Notes: generated by a model not told the origin, from the sequence alone. A DNA stretch of 45,453 nt from VFMC01 sp044238435 (GCA_044238435.1 JBIIDH010000016.1:1-45453); one strand, 5' to 3'; positions 16,820 to 24,538 are shown, numbered from the stretch's first letter. Made by a program: numbers and translations.

Positions 16820-17739
16820 GGAAGTTCCTGCCCGTCGACGACCTGGCCCGCGACCAGCGGTTCAACAAGCTCACCATGGCCGACCGCATGGCCGACCCGC
16901 GCAGCGCCCTGGGCAAGGGCGACGAGGGGTCGCGCCGCGCCTCGAATCGTCTGGTGCCCAGCCGCCCCGACGCCAGCGCCGCGGCCCGCAGCCTGATGCA
17001 CGGCATCTTCGTGGGCGAGATCCAGGCGCTCGAGGGTGCCGGGCGCACCTGCCACGACTTCCGCACCCAGGGCGACCAGGCCCGCCGCGCCCAGGACGCC
17101 ACGTGCGATGACACCGGCCTCGCCGCCGACTGCACCGACGCCGTGCCGTTCGCGCTGAAGCTCGACATGGCGCGCCAGGCGTGGGACGAGGCCCGCCACG
17201 TCGAGATCAGCATCAAGCTCAGTGAGTGGATGGGCACCGAGGTGGGCGAGTTCGCCGAGAACACCGTGCTGTTCCAGGCAGCCTGCAGCACCGACCCCAT
17301 CCTCCGGCTCGCCGGCGTGAACCGCGCCCTCGAGGGCCTCGCCATCGACGTGTTCACGACGATGAAGGAGTTCGGCGAACTGGCCGGCGACCCCTACCTC
17401 GAGTTCTGCGAGGACTGGATGCTCGCCGACGAGGTCACCCACGTGAAGATGGGCAGCGACTGGCTGCGCCGCGTCACCGAGAACGACCCCGAGCGCCGCA
17501 AGAAGGCCCTCGAGTTCCAGGGCGTGGTCGACAAGTTGTTCAGCTACGGCGGTACCCGCTCCGACAGCCAGGAGTCACCCATCGGGTTGGCCCGCCGCTT
17601 CCGCGACCTGGCCGGTTTCACCGACGCCGAGGTCGAGTCGATCGCCGAGGTGAGCCTGGCCGCGCTCGAGGAGCGCAAGGCCGCCGTGGCCAAGATGCAG
17701 CAGGCCGCCGACGCCATGGCCGAGCTCGCCGACGCATGA
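16816..17739 (+). CDS. Ferritin-like protein with complete diiron ligand set
   Basis: A 307-residue helical protein with all four ligand-bearing helices of a ferritin-like diiron enzyme: Glu68 (or Glu73) in GIFVGEIQALEG, Glu125-x-x-His128 in WDEARHVE, Glu173 in NRALEGLAID, and Glu206-x-x-His209 in ADEVTHVKMG. This is the pattern of diiron oxygenases and oxidases. Between helices one and two is an inserted segment with three cysteines (about Cys79, 97, 106). It is translationally coupled to genes on both sides (ATGA overlaps), suggesting a complex with the 16172 protein. The substrate is unknown. Confidence 0.75.
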   Translation: MRKFLPVDDLARDQRFNKLTMADRMADPRSALGKGDEGSRRASNRLVPSRPDASAAARSLMHGIFVGEIQALEGAGRTCHDFRTQGDQARRAQDATCDDTGLAADCTDAVPFALKLDMARQAWDEARHVEISIKLSEWMGTEVGEFAENTVLFQAACSTDPILRLAGVNRALEGLAIDVFTTMKEFGELAGDPYLEFCEDWMLADEVTHVKMGSDWLRRVTENDPERRKKALEFQGVVDKLFSYGGTRSDSQESPIGLARRFRDLAGFTDAEVESIAEVSLAALEERKAAVAKMQQAADAMAELADA

Positions 17740-18272
17740 GCGTCACCGTCAGCCCGCAGGAGTTCCGCTTCGTGTCGTTCGACGCGGGGCTCATCCAGCG
17801 CGTGGCCGAGAGTCTGCTGGGTGCGCTGGGCATGGCCGACCGCAACCTCCACATCGAGGTCGACGAGACCACCCCGCTGGCGCGCATCCGCATCGATGTG
17901 ACGGGCGACCCGATCGTCGTCCACGCCGAGAGCGGCGCGTTCGAAGACACCCGCCGGCCGCGTCAGCAGAGCGAGAACGCCACCGCGTCGTCGCTCGGGC
18001 GTGTGTTGCTGCGGGCCCGCGACCGGCTGGTGGGCGGGTTCGGCGAGGCCCCGGCCGACGACGCGCTGTCGCTGGCCCAGATGGCGGCGTGGGAGACCTA
18101 CTGCGTCGGCCGCCTGGGCCGCCTGGGCGTCTCGGTGAACCAGCAGCGGTGGCGGTACAACTTCCGCAACCGCCACGGGTTCACCGACACCGGCGACACC
18201 GCGTTCGACCGGCTGTGGGCGAGCGACGGCCTCACCTGGGGCGAGCTCGACGAGATCAGCCGCACCGCCTGA
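17736..18272 (+). CDS. Hypothetical protein, third gene of the ferritin-like operon
   Basis: A 178-residue soluble protein of no family I recognise. It begins SVTVSPQEFRFVSFDAG, has a middle with DTRRPRQQSEN and ends with a helical, aromatic-rich part (AAWETYCVGRLGRLG, WRYNFRNRHGFTDTGD). It overlaps the diiron gene by 4 bases and is followed by tandem hairpins, so it closes the operon. Context suggests an accessory role for the diiron protein, which is inference only. Confidence 0.7.
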   Translation: MSVTVSPQEFRFVSFDAGLIQRVAESLLGALGMADRNLHIEVDETTPLARIRIDVTGDPIVVHAESGAFEDTRRPRQQSENATASSLGRVLLRARDRLVGGFGEAPADDALSLAQMAAWETYCVGRLGRLGVSVNQQRWRYNFRNRHGFTDTGDTAFDRLWASDGLTWGELDEISRTA

Positions 18273-18318
18273 TCCGTGAGCAACAGCCGGGCGCACACCG
18301 GCCCACGCTCACGAAGCC
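18273..18318 (+). repeat. 46-base hairpin unit, copy 1 of 2
   Basis: This unit is repeated exactly at 18325-18370, with CAGCGG between the copies. Each copy contains nested inverted repeats: GTGAGC...GCTCAC outside and GCCGG...CCGGC inside, with two 4-base internal gaps and a 7-base loop. It begins directly after the stop codon of the ferritin-like operon and may be a duplicated transcription terminator. Confidence 0.85.
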
Positions 18319-18324
18319 CAGCGG

Positions 18325-18370
18325 TCCGTGAGCAACAGCCGGGCGCACACCGGCCCACGCTCACGAAGCC
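18325..18370 (+). repeat. 46-base hairpin unit, copy 2 of 2
   Basis: Identical to 18273-18318, 52 bases apart start to start. The rest of the gap to the next gene (18371-18424) holds no clear promoter; a weak GAGACT lies about 8 bases before the GTG at 18425. Confidence 0.85.
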
Positions 18371-18424
18371 GGGCGGGTGGCGTTCGGTCGGGTTCGTCGA
18401 CCGGCGAGGCGCGAGACTGCACGG

Positions 18425-19414
18425 GTGAGCGAGATCTGCACCCACGATGTCGACCTCGGCGACGTGACCCTCCGGGTCCACGAGGCCGGCGACCCGAAGA
18501 ACCCCACCGTCGTGCTCAGCCACGGCTTCCCCGAACTGGCCCACTCGTGGCGGCACCAGTTGCCGGCCCTGGCTGCCGCCGGGTTCCACGTCATCGCCCC
18601 CGATCAGCGCGGCTACGGGCACTCCACCGCGCCCACGGCGGTCGACGCCTACGGCGTGCGCCAGCTCACCGGCGACCTCGTCGCCCTGCTCGACCGGGCG
18701 GGCAAGGACCAGGCCGTGTTCGTCGGCCACGACTGGGGTTCGCTGGTGGTGTGGGAGACCGCCCGCCTGCACCCCGAACGGGTGCGGTCGGTGGTGGGCG
18801 TGAGCGTGCCGCTCACCCAGTGGCCCGCCAAGCCCACCGACATCATGAAGATGGTCTACACCGACCGGTTCTTCTACATCCTCTACTTCCAGCAGGTGGG
18901 CCCGCCCGAGCGCGAGCTGGGTGCCGACCCGTACCGCTCGATGGCGAGTTTCCTCTACTTCGCCTCGGGCCAGGCGATGCAGGGCCGCGAGATGCCCACC
19001 GAGTTGCCCCCGATGGAGGGCACCGGCTTCCTCGACGTGATGGGGCCGGCCTTCCCCGACCGTCCGTACCTCGGGCCGGAAGGGCCGTGGCTCACCGAGG
19101 ACGAGCTGCAGGCCTACGTCGACGAGTTCACCCACTCGGGCTTCTTCGGCCCGGTCAGCTGGTACCGCAACCTCGACGCCAACTACGAGATCCTGAAGGA
19201 TCTGCCCGCCGACCGCATCAGCATGCCCAGCTACTTCATCACCGGCGAACTCGACGGGGTGAACCTGATGGATCCAGGCGGCATCGAGCGGATGCAGAGC
19301 CTGCTGCCCGACTTCCGCGGCTACTCCATCATCCCGGGCGCCGGGCACTGGGTGCAGCAGGAAGCGCCCGAGGCGTTCAACGCGGCGCTCCTCGCCCACC
19401 TGCACAGCCTCTGA
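18425..19414 (+). CDS. Alpha/beta hydrolase, epoxide-hydrolase-like
   Basis: A 329-residue alpha/beta-hydrolase. The oxyanion motif HGFPE, the nucleophile elbow GHDWGS with Asp as nucleophile, and the late catalytic His in GAGHWVQQEAPE are those of soluble epoxide hydrolases; haloalkane dehalogenases share the Asp but usually have a Trp beside it, as here, so that alternative stays open. The lid region (about 135-220) carries several Tyr, as needed for epoxide opening. GTG 18425 (SEICTHDVDLG) is chosen because homologues begin here; an in-frame GTG at 18377 would add an Arg-rich stretch over the repeat edge. No signal peptide. Confidence 0.83.
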   Translation: MSEICTHDVDLGDVTLRVHEAGDPKNPTVVLSHGFPELAHSWRHQLPALAAAGFHVIAPDQRGYGHSTAPTAVDAYGVRQLTGDLVALLDRAGKDQAVFVGHDWGSLVVWETARLHPERVRSVVGVSVPLTQWPAKPTDIMKMVYTDRFFYILYFQQVGPPERELGADPYRSMASFLYFASGQAMQGREMPTELPPMEGTGFLDVMGPAFPDRPYLGPEGPWLTEDELQAYVDEFTHSGFFGPVSWYRNLDANYEILKDLPADRISMPSYFITGELDGVNLMDPGGIERMQSLLPDFRGYSIIPGAGHWVQQEAPEAFNAALLAHLHSL

Positions 19415-19432
19415 ACCGGGCTCGGACGCGCC

Positions 19433-19466
19433 GAGGGGGCGGCGCCGCGCTCGGCACCGCCCCCTC
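19433..19466. terminator. Strong bidirectional terminator-like hairpin
   Basis: GAGGGGGCGG and CCGCCCCCTC make a 10-base-pair stem around a 14-base loop, centred between two convergent genes (ends at 19414 and 19479). It can serve both strands. Confidence 0.65.
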
Positions 19467-19478
19467 GCAACCGATCGA

Positions 19479-20309
19479 TCAGCGCTGGTTCAGCTTGCTG
19501 AGCAGGCGAAGCATCTCGAGGTAGAGCCACACCAGGGTGACCAGCAGCCCGAATGCGGCGAACCACTCCATCGCCTTCGGCATGCCCGCCTTCGAGCCCT
19601 TCTCGATGAAGTCGAAATCGAGTGCCAGGTTCAGCGCCGCCAGCACGGCAGCGAAGATGCTGAGGCCGATGCCGAGCATGCTCGGCGAGTCGAGGAACTT
19701 CACGCTGCCGCCGAACAGGCTGATGACGAACGAGACGAGGTAGAAGGCCATGAGGCCGAGGGTGGCCATGATGACGGTGCGACGGAACCGGTCGGTGACC
19801 TTGATGACGTTGGTGCGGTAGAGCACGAGCATCACCAGGAACACACCGAGCGTGGCGCCGATGGCCTGCGCCACGATGCCGTCGTACCTCTCGTTGTACG
19901 CCTTGGAGATGACCCCGACGAAGAAGCCCTCGCCGAGGGCGTACAGCGGCGCCAGCACCTTGGCCCACATCGGCCTGAAGTACACGGCGATGGCACACGC
20001 CATGCCGACGAGCACACCGACGATGGCGAGGACCGGGAACTTGCCGCCGTTGGTGTCGAGGTCGGGACCGCTCGCCCAACCGAACGCAGCGGAGGCGAGC
20101 AGGATGACCATCAGTACGCCGGTGGCGGTGATGGTGCCGCCGACGGTCATGGTGCCCGACTTCCAGGTGGAGATCGGGCCGTCGTCGATGGGGGTGGCGC
20201 GAGTGCTGAGATCGGGCGCTGCCCAGCCGGCATCGGCGGTGGCGAGCGACGCGGCGTTGGCGTCGGCCGCCTGCTTCATCGCCTTGTCGTTCAGGAACGG
20301 GTTCGACAC
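19479..20309 (-). CDS. Bax inhibitor-1/YccA family membrane protein
   Basis: A 276-residue membrane protein of the actinobacterial BI-1-like (YccA) family. A hydrophilic N-terminal region of about 55 residues (MSNPFLNDKAMKQAAD onward) precedes seven hydrophobic segments, with family landmarks GEGFFVGVISKAYNERYDGIV, YRTNVIKVTDRFR and ALDFDFIEKG in order. Eukaryotic and bacterial relatives conduct Ca2+ in a pH-dependent way; the role here is not established. Start GTG 20309 has an excellent ribosome site (AGGAGGAC). A TAGCGT -10-like hexamer lies at 20352-20357 on the minus strand. Confidence 0.88.
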   Translation of the reverse strand: MSNPFLNDKAMKQAADANAASLATADAGWAAPDLSTRATPIDDGPISTWKSGTMTVGGTITATGVLMVILLASAAFGWASGPDLDTNGGKFPVLAIVGVLVGMACAIAVYFRPMWAKVLAPLYALGEGFFVGVISKAYNERYDGIVAQAIGATLGVFLVMLVLYRTNVIKVTDRFRRTVIMATLGLMAFYLVSFVISLFGGSVKFLDSPSMLGIGLSIFAAVLAALNLALDFDFIEKGSKAGMPKAMEWFAAFGLLVTLVWLYLEMLRLLSKLNQR

Positions 20310-20368
20310 GGTGTCCTCCTGGATGGACGGGTAGGTGGTCGTACGCAGCCGACGCTATCCGCTCCTCG

Positions 20369-20384
20369 CGGCGCTGCTGCGCCG
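20369..20384. terminator. Hairpin between minus-strand genes
   Basis: CGGCGC and GCGCCG around TGCT, 10 bases beyond the stop of the small monooxygenase-like gene (minus strand). Terminator-like, without a T-run. Confidence 0.35.
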
Positions 20385-20393
20385 GCCCCGGCC

Positions 20394-20708
20394 TCAGGCG
20401 AGGTCGTGCGCGCTCGGCCCGTCCCACCGGTCGATGTCGGGCGGGCCGGTGAGCAGACCGGCGCACGACTGGGCCATCTCCACCATCACGGTGCTGTCGA
20501 AATGGTCCTGGAGCGCCTCGGCCGAGTCCCACTTCTGGATCACCAGATACCGGCCGGGATGGGTGAACGACGAGCACAGATCGATGTTGCGGCAGCCCGG
20601 CTGCATCCGGGTGAGCACGACGTACTTCGACAGCACGGCCAGCAGGGCGGCCTGGTCGGCGGCATCGAAGCGCAGGGTGACGATGGCGAGTTCGATGTCG
20701 TCGGACAC
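20394..20708 (-). CDS. Antibiotic-biosynthesis-monooxygenase (ABM)-like small protein
   Basis: A 104-residue protein with the dimeric alpha+beta barrel pattern of ABM/YgiN-like proteins: an opening strand IELAIVTLRFDA, helix with QAALLAVL, the segment MQPGCRNIDLCSSFTHPGRYLVIQKWDSAEALQDH split over the middle (QPGC, then VIQKWDS), and HFDSTVMVEM. Family members are cofactor-free monooxygenases or stress proteins with unknown substrates. GTG 20708 is set by TACTGT 7 bases upstream (leaderless spacing). A run of open frame further upstream has no start that fits the family. Confidence 0.75.
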   Translation of the reverse strand: MSDDIELAIVTLRFDAADQAALLAVLSKYVVLTRMQPGCRNIDLCSSFTHPGRYLVIQKWDSAEALQDHFDSTVMVEMAQSCAGLLTGPPDIDRWDGPSAHDLA

Positions 20709-20715
20709 GGCCCGG

Positions 20716-20721
20716 ACAGTA
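20716..20721 (-). promoter_or_regulatory. -10 element of the ABM-like gene, leaderless spacing
   Basis: On the minus strand TACTGT ends 7 bases before GTG 20708. It lies in the 195-base gap (20709-20903) shared with the divergent sigma-factor gene, where a TAATGT (20844-20849, plus strand) is the best candidate for the other direction. Confidence 0.5.
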
Positions 20722-20903
20722 GCGGACGAACGACTGACCCAACCGGGCCGAACAGTCGTAGCGATACCAACCCGACTGCGATCAGGATTGACGATGTACC
20801 AGGTGAATGCCGCCCTCCGGTGTGGGGGCGGTGGAAGCGTCGGTAATGTGGGAAGCCGTACCGGCCGATACCAACTCGGCTGCCTACCCTTCGAGGAGCT
20901 CCA

Positions 20904-21842
20904 GTGGCGAAAGATCGCGTGGAACGCGACGAAGAAGACCTCGTCCGGTTGTACCTGTCCGACATCGGTCAGTACACGCTGCTCACCAAAGACGACGAAG
21001 TGCGTCTGGCGAAGCAGATCGAAGCGGGCAAGGCAGCCGCCACGGAACTCGACGGTGCAGGCAAGGAAGTCAGCGCCACCCGCAAGCGCGAACTGCGCCG
21101 CCTGGTGCGCGAGGGCGAGGACGCCGAGCGCGCCTTCGTGCAGTCGAACCTCCGCCTCGTGGTGTCGATCGCCAAGAAGTACCAGGCCTCGGGCCTGCCG
21201 CTGCTCGACCTCATCCAGGAGGGCAACCTCGGCCTCATGCACGCCGTCGAGAAGTTCGACTGGCGCAAGGGCTTCAAGTTCTCCACCTATGCAACGTGGT
21301 GGATCCGTCAGGCCATCACCCGCGGTATCGCCAACACGGGTCGCACCATCCGCCTGCCAGTCCACGCCGGCGACACGCTCGCCCGCCTGCAGAAGGCCCG
21401 CAGCAGACTCGAGCTGAAGTTCGGCCGCCCGGCCACCCTTGCCGAGCTCTCGAAAGAAGTCGAGATGCCCGAGGACAAGGTCACCGAGGCGCTGCGCTTC
21501 GCCGCCGAACCGTTGTCGCTCAGCGAGCCGCTGCGCGAAGACGGCGACGCCGAACTGGGCGACGTCGTCGAAGACCGGTCGGCCGAGAGCCCGTTCGAAG
21601 TGGCGGCCACTGCGCTGCTGCCCGAGGAGATCGCCCGCCTGCTGGCACCGCTCGATGAGCGCGAGCGCGAAATCCTGAAGTTGCGCTTCGGTCTCGACCG
21701 CGGCGAGCCGCGCACGCTCGAGGAGGTGGGCGAGCACTTCAACCTCACCCGCGAGCGCATCCGCCAGATCGAGGCCCGGGCGATGAGCAAGCTGCGTCAC
21801 CCCAGCTCCGACACCGGGGCGCGCGACCTGCTCGCTGTGTGA
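20904..21842 (+). CDS. Group 2 sigma-70 family RNA polymerase sigma factor
   Basis: A 312-residue sigma factor with regions 1.2 to 4.2 and no long N-terminal region 1.1, hence a group 2 (SigB/HrdA-like) rather than the primary sigma. Region 1.2 is DLVRLYLSDIGQYTLLT, region 2.2-2.4 includes FVQSNLRLVVSIAKKY, LDLIQEGNLGLMHAVEKFD and YATWWIRQAITR, and region 3.0 is RTIRLPVHAGDTL. Region 4.2 ends in LTRERIRQIEARAMSKLRHP, the -35-binding helix-turn-helix. Start GTG follows GAGGAGCTCC. It overlaps the next gene by 4 bases, so that membrane protein is co-expressed. In actinomycetes such factors serve stress or stationary-phase programmes. Confidence 0.93.
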   Translation: MAKDRVERDEEDLVRLYLSDIGQYTLLTKDDEVRLAKQIEAGKAAATELDGAGKEVSATRKRELRRLVREGEDAERAFVQSNLRLVVSIAKKYQASGLPLLDLIQEGNLGLMHAVEKFDWRKGFKFSTYATWWIRQAITRGIANTGRTIRLPVHAGDTLARLQKARSRLELKFGRPATLAELSKEVEMPEDKVTEALRFAAEPLSLSEPLREDGDAELGDVVEDRSAESPFEVAATALLPEEIARLLAPLDEREREILKLRFGLDRGEPRTLEEVGEHFNLTRERIRQIEARAMSKLRHPSSDTGARDLLAV

Positions 21843-22348
21843 CCACACGCGTCGTCTCGACGTTCGATGGCAGCGAATGGCGCCTCCGGCGCCGCTGGCT
21901 GCCGCACCGTGAGGGTGTGGGGGTCCGCTCCCGTTTCGCCACCCGACGCCGCCAGCGCGCCAAACGACGCGAGGAACCGCACGAGCCGGCCGGGCAGCGG
22001 TGGTACGACTTCCTCGATCTCGGTCACGGCTGCGCCGACGACGACCTCGGCGCAGTCGTCGCGCTCGCAGTCGTGCTGGGCCTGATGGCACTCATCGTCG
22101 CGTTCGGCGGTCCGGTGCTGCTGCTGGGCATCGACCTGGCCTGGTTCATCGTCGTGCTGCTCCTCGGGGCCTTCAGTCGCTTCGTGCTGCGCCGGCCCTG
22201 GAGTGTCGAGGCGGTGGCTGACGACGGCACACGCCGCGAGTGGAAGGTGAAGGGGTACCGCGACGCCGGCCGGCTGCGCGATGCGCTGGCGGGCGAGTTC
22301 AGCCGCGGGCTCGACCCCCGCCCCGACGACCCGTTGCTGTCGCGGTAG
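21839..22348 (+). CDS. Small membrane protein coupled to the sigma factor gene
   Basis: A 169-residue protein I do not assign to a family. The N-terminal 60 residues are basic (RLRRRWLPHREG, ATRRRQRAKRRE), followed by two hydrophobic helices (about 78-94 and 95-117), then a soluble C-terminal part (WSVEAVADDGTRREWKVKGY). Its GTG lies in the sigma gene's last codons (4-base overlap), so they are translated together. A role in membrane-linked control of the sigma factor is conceivable but nothing shows it. Confidence 0.7.
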   Translation: MTTRVVSTFDGSEWRLRRRWLPHREGVGVRSRFATRRRQRAKRREEPHEPAGQRWYDFLDLGHGCADDDLGAVVALAVVLGLMALIVAFGGPVLLLGIDLAWFIVVLLLGAFSRFVLRRPWSVEAVADDGTRREWKVKGYRDAGRLRDALAGEFSRGLDPRPDDPLLSR

Positions 22349-22402
22349 ACGCCCGGCGCAGGAGGGTGCTCAAGTCGTCGGCGAACCCGCCGATAACCGA
22401 GC

Positions 22403-22834
22403 GTGGACCTGCTGCCCAATGCGCTGTCGTTCCGCGTCGTCACCACGATCGACGTCGATGACGACGACCAGATCCCGCGCGGTTTCAACGGGCGCGTCCG
22501 GCGCACGTTCCCCAACGGCCAGCGAACGGTCGCCTGGCTGCGCGACGGGGTGCTGCACGACCCGGCCGCCTCGCACCCGGCCTTCCGGGTGCTGCGCCCC
22601 GACGGATCGGTGAAGTACGAGATGCACTACCGCGAGGGTGTGCTGCACGACCCCAGGCCGCGCGTTCCGGCCGTACGCGGCTACTTCGCCAACGGCACGC
22701 TCCACTACGAGGAGCGCTATCAGGGCGGCCGTCGCCACGACGGACCCAAGGGCGAGGCCGCGCTGCGCAAGTGGCGCGCCGACGGCACGCTGCGCCACGA
22801 ACTGCGATACACCAACGGCGCCCGGGTCGCCTGA
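22403..22834 (+). CDS. MORN-like (YwqK-type) repeat protein
   Basis: A 143-residue protein made of four related units of about 25-30 residues, each with the pattern [FY]-x-x-[DN]-G-x...[YW]-x-x-G-x-x-H-D: FPNGQRTVAWLRDGVLHDP, LRPDGSVKYEMHYREGVLHD, YFANGTLHYEERYQGGRRHD and WRADGTLRHELRYTNGARVA. Such repeats occur in MORN_2/YwqK proteins, sometimes annotated as antitoxin components, but no toxin gene lies nearby. GTG start, 54 bases after the membrane protein gene. No signal peptide. Confidence 0.7.
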   Translation: MDLLPNALSFRVVTTIDVDDDDQIPRGFNGRVRRTFPNGQRTVAWLRDGVLHDPAASHPAFRVLRPDGSVKYEMHYREGVLHDPRPRVPAVRGYFANGTLHYEERYQGGRRHDGPKGEAALRKWRADGTLRHELRYTNGARVA

Positions 22835-22860
22835 ACCTGCGCTTGCTGAACCTGGGCGGT

Positions 22861-22880
22861 CTGAACCCGTTCGGGCTCAG
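22861..22880. terminator. Hairpin at convergent gene ends
   Basis: CTGA-A-CCCG and CGGG-C-TCAG pair around a very small loop, overlapping the stop of the minus-strand dehydrogenase gene. It could end transcripts from both sides. Confidence 0.35.
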
Positions 22881-23743
22881 GTGCGGCGACGGCGCTGACG
22901 CTCCATCAGACTGCACCAGTCCCACTGCGCACCGCCCATGGCCGTCACCTCGGCCAACATCTGACCGACGAGCGAGGTGACCGGCAGCGGCACGTTCATC
23001 GCCTCGGCCTCGTCGAGCACCAGACCGACGTCTTTGCGCATCAGCGTGGTGGAGAACCCGTAGTCGTACTCGCTCGCCAGCATCCGCTCGGCGCGGTTGG
23101 CCATCTGCCACGACGCCGAACTGCCCTGCAGCATCACGTGGATGACCCGGTTCACGTCGAGTCCGGCGGTCTCGGCGAAATCGAGGCCTTCGGCCAGGGC
23201 CTGGCAGAGACCCACCACGCAGATCTGGTTGGTCATCTTGGTGATCTGCCCCGCACCCGATGGTCCCATCAGCACGATGCGCGCGCCGTACGCGGCCACG
23301 ATCGGTTCGGCCGTGACGAACGCGTCTTCGTCGCCACCCACCATGACGGTGAGGGTGCCGTTGCGGGCCCCATCGACACCGCCCGAAACGGGCGCGTCGA
23401 GGAACTGGGCACCGACCGCCGCCACCTCGACGGCGACCTCACGCGACGCCTGGGCCGACGTTGTGGAGTGGTCGATCCACACCGCGCCCGGGACGAGAAC
23501 GGGCACGATTGCGGCAGCGACTGCGCGGAGCTGTGGGTCGGCGGGCAGCGAGGTGACCACCAGGTCGCGGCCCGCAGCCGCAGTTGCGGGATCGGCCGCC
23601 GACGCACCGCCGTGCTCGGCCACCCACTGGTCGGCCAGTCCGGGTACCGCGTCGCACACCGTGACCTCGTGCCCTGCCTTGGCCAGATGGGCGGCCATGT
23701 GCCAACCCATCCGACCGATTCCGACGACGGCGACCGTGCTCAT
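22877..23743 (-). CDS. NAD(P)-dependent beta-hydroxyacid dehydrogenase (HIBADH family)
   Basis: A 288-residue enzyme of the 3-hydroxyisobutyrate/6-phosphogluconate dehydrogenase superfamily, which oxidises beta-hydroxyacids or reduces the semialdehydes. Visible are the nucleotide-binding GIGRMG (8-13), the substrate motif DAPVSGGVDGARNG, the catalytic-lysine segment GQITKMTNQ, and the C-terminal helical domain with LMRKDVGLVLDEAEAM. The ATG overlaps the preceding AA_synth gene by 4 bases. The substrate cannot be fixed; glyoxylate/succinic semialdehyde-type activity is as likely as 3-hydroxyisobutyrate. Confidence 0.88.
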   Translation of the reverse strand: MSTVAVVGIGRMGWHMAAHLAKAGHEVTVCDAVPGLADQWVAEHGGASAADPATAAAGRDLVVTSLPADPQLRAVAAAIVPVLVPGAVWIDHSTTSAQASREVAVEVAAVGAQFLDAPVSGGVDGARNGTLTVMVGGDEDAFVTAEPIVAAYGARIVLMGPSGAGQITKMTNQICVVGLCQALAEGLDFAETAGLDVNRVIHVMLQGSSASWQMANRAERMLASEYDYGFSTTLMRKDVGLVLDEAEAMNVPLPVTSLVGQMLAEVTAMGGAQWDWCSLMERQRRRRT

Positions 23744-24324
23744 GCCGGCACCCCCGGCTTGCCGCGGTCGGCCAGGGTGAAGCCACCGGCCAGGCGGGCA
23801 TGCACCCGGCCGCCGCAGGCCATGGCGAGGATCAGCACCATCTCGTCGGGGCGCGGCCCGTCGGGCACGCCCACCTCGATGGCGTCGTAGTGGCTACCCA
23901 CGTAGCTCCACTCGAGGTGGGTGATGGGCACGTCGAGGCGGGCACCGACGGCGCCGACCTTCTTGGTGCTGGGCACGATGGCCGTGCCCTTGCCCAGCGC
24001 GGCGCGCATGCCGCCGCCGCCGGGGATGTGCCACATCGCACCGTGCTCGATCTCGCCGGCCGAGCCGACGATGGCGCCCTTGCCGTAGCCGTCGATCACC
24101 GAGGCATCGCCACCGAGATGTCCGATCAGCATGGCGCCGAGACGCTCACCCAGCGCCCGGAGTTCGTCGGAGGCGGGGCTGAGGTCGTCGACATATCGAC
24201 CCACGTAGGGGTTGGCGACGACCGCGGCGATGGCGCCCTTCAGCGCCGGCCGCTCGGGGGCCGGGCCGAGATCGTGATGGATCTCCTCCACGACGGTGAC
24301 GATCTTGCGGATGGGGAACAGCAT
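23740..24324 (-). CDS. AA_synth (DUF1185) family protein
   Basis: A 194-residue protein of the AA_synth/DUF1185 family, described in databases as amino acid synthesis proteins without a proven reaction. Landmarks are KIVTVVEEIHHDLG near the start, NPYVGRYVDDLSP, GKGAIVGSAGEIEHGAMWH and HLEWSYVGSHYDAIEVGVPD read in order. Start ATG 24324 has a ribosome site (GAGGAGTG), and a TACGGT -10-like hexamer lies at 24355-24360 (minus). It is coupled to the HIBADH gene, suggesting a shared catabolic or biosynthetic step. The stretch between it and the tRNA (24325-24442) shows nothing else. Confidence 0.85.
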   Translation of the reverse strand: MLFPIRKIVTVVEEIHHDLGPAPERPALKGAIAAVVANPYVGRYVDDLSPASDELRALGERLGAMLIGHLGGDASVIDGYGKGAIVGSAGEIEHGAMWHIPGGGGMRAALGKGTAIVPSTKKVGAVGARLDVPITHLEWSYVGSHYDAIEVGVPDGPRPDEMVLILAMACGGRVHARLAGGFTLADRGKPGVPA

Positions 24325-24442
24325 GGCGACACTCCTCTGAAACGACCGAGGTGCACCGTACCGCGCCCTCCGCTCCGCCTTCGGGGTCGACACGAGCGCC
24401 GCCCACGGTGGTGGACCCGTTGCCCGCGTCTTCGTGGGCGTG

Positions 24443-24538
24443 TGGCGGAGGTGGACGGGAATCGAACCCGCCGGACGAGGATCGCTCGTCCCAACCGCTT
24501 TGAAGGCGGCGGAGTCCACCAGGTACCCGGACACCTCC
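24443..24538 (-). tRNA. selC: tRNA-Sec (anticodon TCA)
   Basis: A selenocysteine tRNA of 93 bases plus encoded CCA, minus strand. The acceptor begins GGAGGTG and ends CACCTCC-G-CCA with the typical G discriminator. The anticodon loop is CTTCAAA (anticodon TCA) on a GCCGC/GCGGT stem. The long variable arm pairs GGACGAG with CTCGTCC, and the T arm has the TTCGATT loop. Acceptor plus T stem can be drawn with 13 pairs as 7+6, or as the usual bacterial 8+5 with a U-C mismatch at the eighth pair. Size, UGA-reading anticodon and extra arm exclude tRNA-Ser or tRNA-Leu. Confidence 0.95.

Noticed and set aside
18377..18424. Upstream GTG start of the epoxide-hydrolase-like gene
   Set aside because: It adds 16 Arg-rich residues not expected in the family; GTG 18425 matches the usual N-terminus.
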